Assembly (NCBI RefSeq): GCF_041929235.1
Contig: NZ_JBHFNP010000192.1
Location: 1 to 64,000, forward strand
DNA length: 64,000 nucleotides
Origin: Microseira sp041929235
Lineage (GTDB): Bacteria > Cyanobacteriota > Cyanobacteriia > Cyanobacteriales > Aerosakkonemataceae
Direction of reading: 5' to 3'
Below the pieces are notes generated by a model. The model was not told where the DNA came from and searched no databases. It worked only from the letters and a program-made list of their open reading frames with translations. The position numbers and the translations under genes are program-made. Below, in pieces: positions 8,681-17,266 of the stretch. Every line of letters begins with the position of its first letter. The stretch's first letter is position 1.

Positions 8681-11209
8681 TTATCTATTTTGACAGTTAC
8701 CTCGTTTCTCAATTTCGGCGATAGGCAACAACAATGTCTCCTCAATTTCCTCTCGCACAGCAGGAGTCACATTACAACCGCTATTCAGACAATCCACTAG
8801 CAATTTATTAGCATCGTAATACTGGCTAAGCAACTCCTTCTGCTGTTCGCTGAACAGCCAATTATGACCAATATTGCGGTACTTAATCATCACCGATCTT
8901 AATTGATCGGTCCAAGCTTTACCATTCTCTTGCCACCATTCCTCGCACTTTTTTTCATCTGCTAAAGGATCGGGAAGTTGCTCTCTAAGCTCTTGCAGCG
9001 ATCGCTTGAATTCTAGGTTGGTATTGCGGTTGAGGATGTTGTTGAGGCAGGCATTGATGTAGCGGTGGGAATCGGAGATGTAGCGGTGGGAGTCGGAGCT
9101 GAACCTGTGGGATATATAGTAGATTTGGTTGAGAATGTCAGTGAGCAAGAGGTCGATAACGAAGTCGGTGCTGCTGAAGAAATTACAGGAGATGTGGAGA
9201 ACTTCATTGATAAGTTGGATGAAACTGAGTGGAAGGCGGCGACTGGGAAAAAAGTGGTTGGGCAAGAGAAAATTGTTGATAGCTTTGTTGAAACTGCTGT
9301 GGATGATACCAAGGGTAGAATAAAACAGCCTAAATGCTAATTTTTTAGAATAATTATTAACTGTAAAAGCATCAATTGACTGGTGTGTAGCATAAAATAA
9401 AGGAGGCTCAACTAAATGAGATTTCTGATTAACCCACATCAGGAATCGTTGCAATTTCTCATCAGCAGCTACAAGCCAGTCAATCTGCTGTTTCATTAAC
9501 TGCAACAGACAATCTGCATTTGGCAACATTCCAGCTGTTAACAAAAAGACTTCGCGCCAGTGCTTCTCGTTGATATAGCTGACCAAATGTTGCAAAGCTT
9601 GAGGTTCAAACTTAGAAAGAAATTGTCTAATTGTTTCTAGAGATGTGAAATATTCTTGAAATGTCAGATGAGAAAAAGAATATATCCCTCTTGCTCGTTA
9701 TACCAATAATCCATGTTGCGCCTCAATTGCTTTCAGCACCACCTCACTATTTATCTGCAATTCATCTGGGTCAGTTTTGGCATCTGGTAAACTGCGAAGA
9801 TAATCCGCAATGAGTTGCTGAAATCTGTTTTTTTCAAAAAAGTAATCGCCGCGATCAAATGTAATCGCTCCTATCTGAGAAAGCAATTGTTTCTGGCGCG
9901 GCAATGTCAAAGAACGATAAACTTCATCCCGTTGAATCCCTCTATTTTCATCCCATCTTTTCAGTAAAATCTCTAATCCTTGCTCGTACAGCTTTGCTCG
10001 ATTGGATGGAAAATCAGCTCTGGATTGAAACACCAAACAAGTCAGGTGCAGCAAGATTGGGGTAACTGCCAGTTCTTTAATTTGCTGATTTTCTGAACTA
10101 TTCAACTTTTCAATAAACTGCCTTGCCTTAGCTAATCCCTCTTCTTTATTACCTCTGGCAACGGCTACAAACAATTTTTCAGCAAAAAATTTAATTTGTT
10201 CGTCGTTAAAATCTGCTACCTCGACATCGGTAAAGCTGGGAAACCTGTATCCAGAAGCAGCAATTCGACAGGTAATAATTAACGGATTCTTGAAAAAAAC
10301 TTGAGAAAATACTTCAATCCGATCTACAACATCAGATTCATCTTCAGAAGGCACTTCATCCAAGCCATCTAATAAAATTAGCCCTCTGCCGCGCTCCAGC
10401 ACTGCTTGAGTCTTCTGCTCATCCAAAATGCCACAACTGCGAAATTCGGCGCTGATGTAGTCTAATAATCCGAAATTCTCCTGATTCCTAGCAGATCTAG
10501 CAAAATCTCTCAAACGGATGAACATCGGTATTTTGTCTGCTTGAAACCGACCTTGATTGCATTCAATCACGATGTTTTGCAAAAAGGTAGTTTTGCCTGC
10601 TCCTGGTTTACCCAGCACCATTAACCGGGAATACCTTTTAACTGCTTCTAGCCCTGGAACTCTTTCTTGACGTACCCTACCCAAACCAAAGCGGTCAAAG
10701 TTATCAGCAGATGGGTTAAAACCCCGAAGCAAATCAGTAATTTCTAACCATCGCTGACTGGTAACTTGCTCCAGAATGTTGACATCGACGTAGAGATGTT
10801 CTAAATCGATAGGCTGAGATATGTCCAATAACTGCATCTTGCCGTGCAGCAAAAGGATTTTGTCGTGGCAGTATTGCCGGACTTCTTGCACGAGGGTGTC
10901 AATATTAAGATCGTTCTCTAGCTGCTCTGCCGTCTGATTGTTAGCCGCTTCGCTTGGAGGTTGGGGCAACTCTTGAGGTAAGTTTTCTGACAAATCGGCA
11001 ATCTCTCGCCAATCCAGCCCTAATCTCTGGCTAATTTCAATAAAGTTTAGACTATCAATTTGTTTACCAGATAAAAAGCTTTGGACTGTAGTTCGACTGA
11101 GTCCTACGTCCTCAGCCAGATGTTGCTGGCTCAAGCCTGTACGCTGCCAAGCTAGCTGCACTTTGGGGATGTAGCTTTGAGTGACTCTAATTCCCCGACG
11201 ACGTCCCAT
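8681..11209 (-). pseudogene. XRE-NACHT STAND NTPase interrupted by one in-frame stop
   Basis: The gene reads as one frame of 843 codons. The N-terminus has an XRE-type helix-turn-helix (about residues 10-60: LSQQHLAEDVGLSRTTVQSF). A NACHT NTPase domain follows, with Walker A GKPGAGKTT and Walker B GLILLDGLDEVPSE. The C-terminal helical region ends in HNWLFSEQQKELL-type motifs common to cyanobacterial NACHT proteins. A TAA at 9698-9700 replaces the codon between HGLLV and RARGIYSFSHLTFQEYF; relatives usually have Glu there (GAA to TAA would be one change). The stop would yield 503 N-terminal residues with the NTPase intact, plus a 304-residue C-terminal piece from a downstream ATG. Such proteins act as signalling or antiphage sensors. 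Confidence 0.8.
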
Positions 11210-11393
11210 AAATTTTATTAGTAAAAATTTTCTGATTCCATATTGGCTTTATTTTTAGTCAACCGCAAGCGCAAGTCATGCTTAAGTCAAGCATAAGTTA
11301 CTGAATCTCAAGCTGTATAACATGCAGGCGTAGTCTTTAATCAGGTTATAGAAGCAACGCACTAAAAACAAATTGACCCCAACAACTAAATTC

Positions 11394-11401
11394 AAGGAGG
11401 T
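11394..11401 (+). promoter_or_regulatory. Strong Shine-Dalgarno site
   Basis: AAGGAGGT lies nine bases before the ATG at 11411. It is close to the perfect anti-SD complement and supports translation of the 69-residue ORF. Confidence 0.7.
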
Positions 11402-11410
11402 AAGAAAACA

Positions 11411-11620
11411 ATGTGTGTAGATAAAACCGCTGAAGATCCCTGTTTCTGCTGCCCCGAAATCATCTTGATTGAAGTCGATGAAGAGGAACCGGAGGTTGTG
11501 AGTGTCTCTGAATCCCTTCATCAAGCCGTCAAGGATTTTCAAAGCCAGTACTTGATGCCGCGAGTTCCCGTTCCCACAAGAGTTAAACCCAAACCCGTTA
11601 CTGTCGAGGTGAGATTTTAA
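11411..11620 (+). CDS. Small acidic cysteine-containing protein, unknown
   Basis: This 69-residue ORF has a very strong ribosome binding site. The N-terminus holds a cysteine cluster (MCVDK then DPCFCCPE). An acidic stretch EVDEEEPEVV and a Val/Pro/Lys-rich tail follow. No family is recognised. The Cys cluster could bind metal, but four cysteines in 16 residues is only suggestive. It is divergent from the NACHT gene (start at 11209) and is followed by a MITE-like element and another small ORF. Confidence 0.5.
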   Translation: MCVDKTAEDPCFCCPEIILIEVDEEEPEVVSVSESLHQAVKDFQSQYLMPRVPVPTRVKPKPVTVEVRF

Positions 11621-11657
11621 ACCCTGAAATAACAGCGTTGCTGAGTTTCAGAATCAC

Positions 11658-11780
11658 GACTTACGCAAGGACACTAAATATGGTGTCATGGTGCGTTAGC
11701 GTAACGCACCCTACATATAGTCATGGTGCGTTACGCTATCGCTAACGCACCCTACATATAGAAACTTTGCGTAAGTCCCG
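11658..11780. mobile_element. MITE-like element with GACTTACGCA terminal inverted repeats
   Basis: The ends are GACTTACGCA (11658-11667) and TGCGTAAGTC (11768-11777). Inside are two copies of a GGTGCGTTAGCG/TAACGCACCCTAC palindrome with ACATATAG spacers. A second element with the same right end and core is at 49994-50085. There is no ORF inside, so it would need a transposase from elsewhere. I see no clear target-site duplication. Confidence 0.7.
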
Positions 11781-11881
11781 AGAATGATTTAGTCCAGAAC
11801 TATCTATCATTCTAACTCAGAAACTCCCAAATATTTCCTCAGATTTGAAGCCAGCGGAATGTCAGCTTTTAGGAGGTATTT

Positions 11882-12001
11882 GTGCCTTGTTCAACAGTTT
11901 TCAAACCGATCGATTCGGTTCTCAGGAGCATCGCCTTCTTGATGCTTGTGTTCGTTGCAGTTTTGCCGCTTTTTTTCCTCACTCTGCTGGTTGATGAATA
12001 G
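11882..12001 (+). CDS. Putative 39-residue single-span membrane peptide
   Basis: A GTG start follows AGGAGG (11871-11876) with a 5-base spacer. The peptide begins MPCSTVFKPIDSVLRS. It then has one hydrophobic stretch (about residues 17-36: IAFLMLVFVAVLPLFFLTLL) and ends VDE. It resembles small single-span photosystem or cytochrome subunits in shape only; I cannot match it to one. The support is the good SD plus the clean membrane helix. Confidence 0.45.
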   Translation: MPCSTVFKPIDSVLRSIAFLMLVFVAVLPLFFLTLLVDE

Positions 12002-12059
12002 AAGCGATCGCCAGCCTTTAAAAATTCCTTCTACTTTCCCAAAATTGGCTAGCTATACC

Positions 12060-12092
12060 AGAAACCCGGTTTTTTGAAAAAACCGGGTTTCT
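12060..12092. terminator. Palindrome AGAAACCCGGTTTTTT / AAAAAACCGGGTTTCT
   Basis: Long complementary arms with a T-rich and an A-rich centre lie 13 bp beyond the stop of the GST gene on the minus strand. A nearly identical copy is at 56041-56073. It is a dispersed repeat that could act as an intrinsic terminator for either strand. Confidence 0.55.
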
Positions 12093-12104
12093 TAAATCCG
12101 TTAA

Positions 12105-12710
12105 TTATGCTGGAACTGCCATGCCTCGCTGTACTGCTTCCCGCTGTTGAATTGTTTCAAACCAGCGTTTAAGATTGGGGTGGTTATCGAGGGTTAATCC
12201 TTGAAATTCATAAACAGCAACCCAAGGATAGGTAGCAATATCGGCAATGGAATAATCGCCGCAGATGAATTCTTTGTCGGATAATTGCTTGTCTAATACG
12301 CCATAAAGTCGCAAGGTTTCTTTTTCATAACGTTCGATGGCGTAGGGAATTTTTTCCGGTGCGAAGCGCTTGAAGTGGTTAAGCTGTCCAAACATTGGTC
12401 CTACACTTGCCATTTGGAACATTAACCACTCGATGACTTGAAAGCGACTTTTTTGTTCGGTAGGCAAGAATTGTCCGGTTTTTTCGGCTAGATAAATCAA
12501 GATTGCACCCGATTCAAATACAGTCATGCCCGTATCGGAGTCGATGATAGCGGGAATTTTGCTATTGGGATTAATGGCGACAAATTCGGGGGTAAATTGC
12601 TCGCCTTTGGTGATGTCGATTTTATGGACGTTGTAGGGAAGTCCGACTTCTTCCAGCATGATGGAAACTTTGCGTCCGTTGGGGGTGGTAAAAGTGTAGA
12701 GGTCGATCAT
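12105..12710 (-). CDS. Glutathione S-transferase family protein (YfcG/YghU-like)
   Basis: This 201-residue protein has an N-terminal thioredoxin-like GST domain, beginning MIDLYTFTTPNGRKVSIMLE and containing INPNSKIPAIID and FESGAILIYLAEK. An all-helical C-terminal GST domain follows. The TPNGRKV segment fits the Nu-class type, in which a Thr/Asn pair replaces the catalytic Tyr or Ser; E. coli YfcG and YghU are disulphide-bond reductases. It is expected to be cytosolic. The neighbours are unrelated, so it is probably monocistronic. Start and length are normal. Confidence 0.85.
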   Translation of the reverse strand: MIDLYTFTTPNGRKVSIMLEEVGLPYNVHKIDITKGEQFTPEFVAINPNSKIPAIIDSDTGMTVFESGAILIYLAEKTGQFLPTEQKSRFQVIEWLMFQMASVGPMFGQLNHFKRFAPEKIPYAIERYEKETLRLYGVLDKQLSDKEFICGDYSIADIATYPWVAVYEFQGLTLDNHPNLKRWFETIQQREAVQRGMAVPA

Positions 12711-12821
12711 AAATTAGGTAGTGGGTAATGGGTAATTGGTAATGGCTTTCCCAGGCAAGTATTTGCGCTTATTTACTTAAAGATAGCGCAAATACTGAGA
12801 TTTTGAGTTAAGTAGGACGGG

Positions 12822-12977
12822 CGCATCGATCCCCCCAACCCCCCTTGCCAAGGGGGGCTTTTTGGTTCAAGTTGGTAACGATGGGAGAGAAAAAAAATAA
12901 TAAAAATACGCATCGATCCCCCCAACCCCCCTTGCCAAGGGGGGCTTTTTGGTTCAAGTTGGTAACGATGGGAGAGA
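12822..12977. repeat. Two direct copies of a 69-bp C/G-hairpin unit
   Basis: The units at 12822-12890 and 12909-12977 are near identical. Each consists of CGCATCGATCCCCCCAACC, the hairpin CCCCCCTTGCCAAGGGGGG and GGTTCAAGTTGGTAACGATG. The second copy runs into the end of the NB-ARC gene and supplies its last residues (LLSLPSLPT). Confidence 0.8.
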
Positions 12978-14342
12978 CAGGAGATAATATTTTAAAATTG
13001 GATTGATTCTTAGTAAAGAAGAGCGATGATGCTCGCCATGAATAGTGCCAATGCAGTTCGTCGTATCTTCTAAGAAACAACGTCTTTTTAAGGATTGTAT
13101 GGCTTTTAATAAGTCTGTGGGATGATGAGATATTTCCTGTAAAATATGGAGCAAAGTAACCGCATCTTCTTGTTTGGCTAAATAATTCATTACCTGTTTT
13201 TCTGACTCGGTTAATTTTATCCACAAACGACTGAGTTGAGATGCGATCGCATTACTCAATACCAAGTCAGGAACAGCCAAAAATTCCGTTACTTTACCAG
13301 CAAATAATTCTTCAATCATCGTGGCTGTCATTTCTAACCATAAAGGATGACCTTGATATTTTTCGATTAAGGTGTCCCACATCTGTTCGTCTGACAGTTC
13401 TTTATCCTTTAATATTTGTTTAGCAGATTCTCCTAAACCTGCGAGTTTTAAACAGCGGGTGAATTTATGACGAGTAGCGATCGCATCTTCTGGTTGTTCG
13501 CTACTAATCAACAACCAACTACTTGCATGAGACAATTCTGCAATCTGTTTAAATAAAAGAGCGTATCCTGCAAATTCTGCTTTATATTGTCCCGCCAACT
13601 CTCTAGCTTGAAATATCATTTCCACGTCATCTATAATAATTAACCAGCGATGTTTGCGTAAAAATTTAAGCAATACATCGACTTGGCGAGCGAGGGTATT
13701 GGGAATAATTGGAGAAATTAAGGTTGGCAATAGATCGGTTAAAAAACTATCTATAGTTGGACAATACCGGAGACTGCGATAAACAATATATTCAAATTGT
13801 GTTTGGATTTGTTCAATTAGTTTGATGGCTAGCGTGGTTTTGCCAACTCCGATAATGCCAACTAAGGTAATGATGCGGGGGCAATCTTGAATAAGCCAAG
13901 TTTTTAAAGTGTTTAATTCATCAGTTCGTCCGTAAAAAGCGGTAATTTCTGGGGCGTTATCTATGTCTAAGTAGGGTTTGTTTGCAGTTGGCTTGGATAG
14001 GGGAGAAGATTTAGGCGATCGGTTTTGAATTGAACAAAAACTTAATTGATGAATGCTGATATAATTCCCAGATACTTTATTACAAATAATAAATTTTTCT
14101 AAAATAGACCGAGGATTTAATTTATTAACATCTTCTCCTAAAACATCCGATAACTTTTGCCATAATTCCGATGCAGTATCTCGCACATGACCTTCACTTA
14201 AATTGTTTTCCGAGGCAATTTTGGCATATTTCTGACCTTGTAATGTACCTTTAAGAATTGTTTCTTGCAGATGGTCTAGGCGATCGCCTGTATGCATAAA
14301 GAGCAGTTCATCAGCGAGTTTTAAGACTTCTGCAATGTCCAT
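12954..14342 (-). CDS. vMAP-N / NB-ARC STAND ATPase
   Basis: This 462-residue protein starts with a vWA-MoxR-associated type N-terminal helix-turn-helix region (about residues 1-95; KIASENNLSEGHVRDTASELW). A linker and an NB-ARC ATPase follow: FYGRTDELNTL, Walker A GIIGVGKTT, Walker B WLIIIDDVE. A winged-helix-like tail comes last. Relatives often carry WD40 or other sensor repeats after the ATPase; none is present here. The C-terminus runs into the second copy of the C/G-hairpin repeat, so a sensor domain may have been lost. Probable signalling or conflict NTPase. Confidence 0.8.
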   Translation of the reverse strand: MDIAEVLKLADELLFMHTGDRLDHLQETILKGTLQGQKYAKIASENNLSEGHVRDTASELWQKLSDVLGEDVNKLNPRSILEKFIICNKVSGNYISIHQLSFCSIQNRSPKSSPLSKPTANKPYLDIDNAPEITAFYGRTDELNTLKTWLIQDCPRIITLVGIIGVGKTTLAIKLIEQIQTQFEYIVYRSLRYCPTIDSFLTDLLPTLISPIIPNTLARQVDVLLKFLRKHRWLIIIDDVEMIFQARELAGQYKAEFAGYALLFKQIAELSHASSWLLISSEQPEDAIATRHKFTRCLKLAGLGESAKQILKDKELSDEQMWDTLIEKYQGHPLWLEMTATMIEELFAGKVTEFLAVPDLVLSNAIASQLSRLWIKLTESEKQVMNYLAKQEDAVTLLHILQEISHHPTDLLKAIQSLKRRCFLEDTTNCIGTIHGEHHRSSLLRINPILKYYLLSLPSLPT

Positions 14343-14569
14343 AAATCGGTCAGACGGGTGCGGTAATTCCTATGCTATCCGATCTTTCCGACATTTTCCC
14401 GACATTTTTGGGAGTGTTTGGGGAAAAGTTCCGATCTCGATCCGATTGATAAAAAGTAGGAGTAATTTTAGACTACTCAGAGCTAAACCACAAATGTGCA
14501 GTTTAAACTCGCGCTTTTTGCAGAGAGGCGATCGCATTTTGCATCAAAAATACCAAGGAGAAATACTAC

Positions 14570-15214
14570 ATGATTAGAGTACTTCCGCTTTTCGCTTCCG
14601 TAGCGATGGTTACTTTCAGTGGTGGTTCAGCTTTAGGGTTTACCTTGGTTGGGTCAGAGCTTAGACTTCGTACCCAGGGACAATTAAGTTCAACAAGTCA
14701 ACTATTTGTGACTTCATTTCCTGCATCTGCAATTGTCAGCGACTCAACTGTGGAGTTCCCTAACGTTGCGAGTTTGTTTGACCGAAGTGCTGGTGTTCCT
14801 CCAGGATTTGCTAGATCTCTTGTAGATGTTTCGATCGATGCTGGTGCAGATTACCTGGCAATAGATTTTGATAACGCAGGATTTGGTCAATTTGCAACAG
14901 GGTTTCAAAATACTTATGTGTTTACATTCACCGCACCCACGGCTCTGCAAATTACAGACGTTTTGATAGACCCACAAACTACATTAGGTCTCACACCCAA
15001 TCGAGTCACCTTTAACGGAAATGAACTGTTCGTAAACGTCCAGGGGCTTCCCTTTAATCGCAATTCATTTGCCCGTATCAACCTAAGTGGCACTACAGTT
15101 CCTGACTCAGGTGGAGTAACAGTTCCCGAACCTAGCTCTGTCCTCTCGCTGGGCATCGTGGCATTGGCTGGAACCATTTTCAACCGGCGTACCAAGAGTA
15201 AAGCTCTTCAATAG
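14570..15214 (+). CDS. PEP-CTERM sorting-domain protein
   Basis: This 214-residue protein has an N-terminal signal peptide (MIRVLPLFASVAMVTFSGG and on). A beta-rich middle follows. The C-terminal PEP-CTERM tripartite signal consists of VPEPSSVLSLG, a short hydrophobic helix and NRRTKSK. The family is exported and then processed by an exosortase; none is in the window. An AAGGAG site lies just before the ATG. A second PEP-CTERM protein is cut by the right edge of the window. The function of the middle region is unknown. Confidence 0.85.
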   Translation: MIRVLPLFASVAMVTFSGGSALGFTLVGSELRLRTQGQLSSTSQLFVTSFPASAIVSDSTVEFPNVASLFDRSAGVPPGFARSLVDVSIDAGADYLAIDFDNAGFGQFATGFQNTYVFTFTAPTALQITDVLIDPQTTLGLTPNRVTFNGNELFVNVQGLPFNRNSFARINLSGTTVPDSGGVTVPEPSSVLSLGIVALAGTIFNRRTKSKALQ

Positions 15215-15292
15215 ATGCGACGCTCCAGCAACATAACAAATTGCTGGAGCGGACGGAACAAATATCTTGGTTAGAAGATGAGGGGAAAACAA

Positions 15293-15329
15293 GCGATCGC
15301 CCCTCACTTTTTTGCTGATAGGCGATCGC
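15293..15329. repeat. HIP1-bounded 37-bp spacer, copy 1
   Basis: GCGATCGC at both ends encloses CCCTCACTTTTTTGCTGATA and G. Near copies are at 15932-15968 and 16812-16849, next to the toxin-antitoxin genes. Confidence 0.6.
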
Positions 15330-15447
15330 ACTCTTTGCGAGAATGCGATAATTAAATAATATCTTGTAAATTAGATAGCCAGATCTATGACTAAGTTGCT
15401 CGGAACTTGCAATTGCCCGCTTGAAAACTCTACCTGCTAGCGAACAG

Positions 15448-15485
15448 GATGCGTTGGCGTAGCCTGCCGGAGGCATCTCGCAGCG
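15448..15485. repeat. Interspersed element upstream of antitoxin ORF
   Basis: GGATGCGTTGGCGTAGCCTG followed by CCGGAGGCATCTCGC resembles a common cyanobacterial interspersed repeat. It sits exactly where the N-terminal coding part of the antitoxin would be expected, so it may have truncated that gene. Confidence 0.4.
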
Positions 15486-15629
15486 ATGATTTTGGAAGAA
15501 CTGGAAGACGAAATCCGTTGGGATGAAACATTTAAGCGTTCTAAAGATACCTTGGCTTCCCTTGCAGCCCTTGCTATGGCTGAATATCGTGCGGGTAAAA
15601 CTCAAGAATTAGACCCAGAAACATTGTGA
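15486..15629 (+). CDS. Short antitoxin-like protein (probably N-terminally truncated)
   Basis: The ORF has 47 codons, starts at the ATG at 15486 and overlaps the following toxin by GTGA (15626-15629), the usual sign of translational coupling in toxin-antitoxin pairs. Residues such as ETFKRSKDTLASLAALAMAE followed by YRAGKTQELDPETL fit the C-terminal part of ParD/RHH-type or similar cyanobacterial antitoxins. These are normally 70-90 residues. The missing N-terminus coincides with an interspersed repeat. The identification is mainly from position. Confidence 0.5.
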   Translation: MILEELEDEIRWDETFKRSKDTLASLAALAMAEYRAGKTQELDPETL

Positions 15630-15895
15630 AATCGCGTACAACTGAACAATTGGGCAGAGCCTTTGCCGATTTACCAGAGCAAGTTCAACAAAAGACACGC
15701 GAAGCATATCGCCTATTTAAACAAGATCCCAGTCATCTCAGTCTTCGCTTCAAAAAGATCCATCCAGAATTGCCAATTTATTCTGCTCGAATCAGCAAGA
15801 GTTATAGAGCCGTTGGACAGTTAGAGGGAGATACTGTTATTTGGTTTTGGGTTGGCTCGCACGCAGAGTACGATCGTTTACTCTCTGGGTTTTAG
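15626..15895 (+). CDS. ParE/RelE-superfamily toxin
   Basis: This 89-residue protein starts with GTG overlapping the antitoxin stop. It has the RelE/ParE-like pattern: an N-terminal helix (LPEQVQQKTREAYRLFKQDP), then beta strands with LRFKKIHPELPIYSARISKS, YRAVGQLEGDTVIWFWVGSH and a terminal AEYDRLL. The family contains ribosome-dependent mRNA interferases and gyrase poisons; which applies is not clear. The frame is complete. Confidence 0.75.
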   Translation: MKSRTTEQLGRAFADLPEQVQQKTREAYRLFKQDPSHLSLRFKKIHPELPIYSARISKSYRAVGQLEGDTVIWFWVGSHAEYDRLLSGF

Positions 15896-15931
15896 CGCTA
15901 GTAAGCTAACAGTTCTCTGAGGAATGTCGAT

Positions 15932-15968
15932 GCGATCGCTTTTACTTTTTTTATTGATAGGCGATCGA
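15932..15968. repeat. HIP1-bounded spacer, copy 2
   Basis: GCGATCGC, then TTTTACTTTTTTTATTGATAG, then GCGATCGA. It is a variant of the unit at 15293-15329, located between two toxin-antitoxin modules. Confidence 0.55.
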
Positions 15969-16019
15969 TGGGGAGTGTAGATGCGAGAGCTTCGCGGAAG
16001 GGAGGCATATCGTTTTCTC

Positions 16020-16502
16020 CTATTCTCCAGCTAACTGCAAAGTTTCTTGATAAAGGCGATCGTGAATCCAAAACCCATTGGTTCTCAAATCATCTAAAAG
16101 AGGCTGTACCAAAGAAATAAAACCTTGTTGTTTAGCAGCGATTAAAATTCCTAATAATCCAGTCACCTGTAAACCCAGTTGGATTGCTTCATTTCTGCCC
16201 CGTCTTTCATCAATAATCAAGCGCTCTGCTTTTAATTCAACAGCTAGCGCAATCGCTTCGGCTTCACCCGGATCGAGATTAATCTGTAATTTTTGCAGTA
16301 AAGATTGATTAGTAATAGATTGGCATTCAATCCAATCTAAAGTTTGAATTGCTAGTGTAGCTGGAGCGGTTTCACCAGAATCAAGTATTTCTTGATATAC
16401 AGCAGATGGAATCAAAACTTTACCATAAAGTTGTTGTCATAGCTCTAGTTGTCCAATTGCAGCCAAGTTACTAAGCGGTGAAGTGTTACTAACAACAATC
16501 AT
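16020..16502 (-). pseudogene. DUF3368 PIN-like toxin with in-frame TGA at codon 22
   Basis: Reading from the ATG at 16502, which overlaps the antitoxin stop as ATGA, the frame gives MIVVSNTSPLSNLAAIGQLE and L. A TGA follows (16437-16439), then QQLYGKVLIPSAVYQEI and a complete DUF3368 body to 16020. DUF3368 proteins are PIN-domain-like partners of UPF0175 antitoxins. The frame is otherwise intact, and Leu (TTA) is expected at the stop, so one T-to-G change explains it. An internal start at codon 30 or later would lack the first PIN strand and its SNTSP motif. Probably inactive. Confidence 0.75.
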
Positions 16503-16744
16503 CGCCACCCCTTAGCTGCTAAACTTTTCACATCCTCTCTGAGTTCGGCAACATCATAATGAAGGGAGATTTGACGACTGGCGAGTAGGCGTTGAAATTG
16601 AAGTTGATTCATCCGAGCAAAACGGCTGGCTTGTCCGAGAGTAAATCGATCTTGTTGAAACAGCAATATCGCAATTTCAGCAAGCAGTTCTGATTCAGAC
16701 ATTTGCAGAGTTTGTAAAGTTTCATCGGAAATTACAATACTCAT
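16499..16744 (-). CDS. UPF0175-family antitoxin
   Basis: This 81-residue protein has the family pattern: SIVISDETLQTLQMSESEL, an AILLFQQDRFTLGQASRFA segment (helix-turn-helix-like) and HYDVAELREDVKSL at the C-terminus. UPF0175 proteins are DNA-binding antitoxins paired with DUF3368 toxins. The toxin is here the next gene, sharing ATGA, but is broken by a stop codon. Confidence 0.8.
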   Translation of the reverse strand: MSIVISDETLQTLQMSESELLAEIAILLFQQDRFTLGQASRFARMNQLQFQRLLASRQISLHYDVAELREDVKSLAAKGWR

Positions 16745-16790
16745 AGTTCTTGGGATTTACAAAATTTAACTACAGATCTATACGTCTCTT

Positions 16791-17117
16791 CTATTTTAAA
16801 CGATCGGGTTGGCGATCGCCCTTGCTTTTTTTTACTGATAGGCGCTCGCTGTTTTGCAGACACTCACGTAATTTATTAACCTTTCGCTCTAATCGTTCAA
16901 ACGCAACTTCAAGCGGAAATTTTTCGCCTCTTTCTAGTTGTGCTAGTCCGACTTCTACTTTTTGGCGAGTTTCCTCTAGCCACTGCTCGTAATTTATGCT
17001 CATATCCTCCAACAAGCGTAATGCTGCTTCTATAGCCTGTTCTGGATTGGCAAAAATTCCTCGATCAATTTGGGATTGGATAAACTGCTCTTGTTCTGGC
17101 TTGAGAGTAATATTCAT
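16791..17117 (-). CDS. ParD-like antitoxin
   Basis: The protein has 108 residues from the ATG at 17117; the frame extends upstream to 17225 without a better start. MNITLKPEQEQFIQSQIDRG and the SPEQ/NPEQAIEAAL segment match ribbon-helix-helix ParD-type antitoxins. The C-terminal tail SVKKSKGDRQPDRLK is encoded by the HIP1-bounded spacer repeat and looks acquired. No ParE partner is visible next to it. A paralogue lies at 38285-38551. Confidence 0.65.
   Translation of the reverse strand: MNITLKPEQEQFIQSQIDRGIFANPEQAIEAALRLLEDMSINYEQWLEETRQKVEVGLAQLERGEKFPLEVAFERLERKVNKLRECLQNSERLSVKKSKGDRQPDRLK
16812..16849. repeat. HIP1-bounded spacer, copy 3, inside a CDS
   Basis: GCGATCGC, then CCTTGCTTTTTTTTACTGATA, then GGCGCTCGC. 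It is the same unit as at 15293 and 15932 and provides the C-terminal codons of the ParD-like gene. Confidence 0.55.
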
Positions 17118-17266
17118 TGCTTCTTGCTCCTTGTACTGAAAGTAAATGCTCTCTTCCACTTGATGCGTTGACACTCCCACATAACGCCTTGGAGTCAAAC
17201 GGCTATATTTTTCGCTAATCTGCAATAAGCAAACTCAATCTCGCCAAGTACGGAAGAGCCAAACTA

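Noticed and set aside
8404..8724. 106-residue ORF rich in Gly/Pro
   Set aside because: It is the translation of the 40-bp C/G hairpin array plus a CACGGC hairpin; no coding signal.
9065..9340. 91-residue plus-strand ORF
   Set aside because: It is the shadow of the RYISDSHRYI-type repeat and flanking codons in the NACHT C-terminal part on the other strand.
15180..15605. 141-residue minus-strand ORF
   Set aside because: It is antisense to the PEP-CTERM end and antitoxin, contains HIP1 and an interspersed repeat, and has no recognisable domain.
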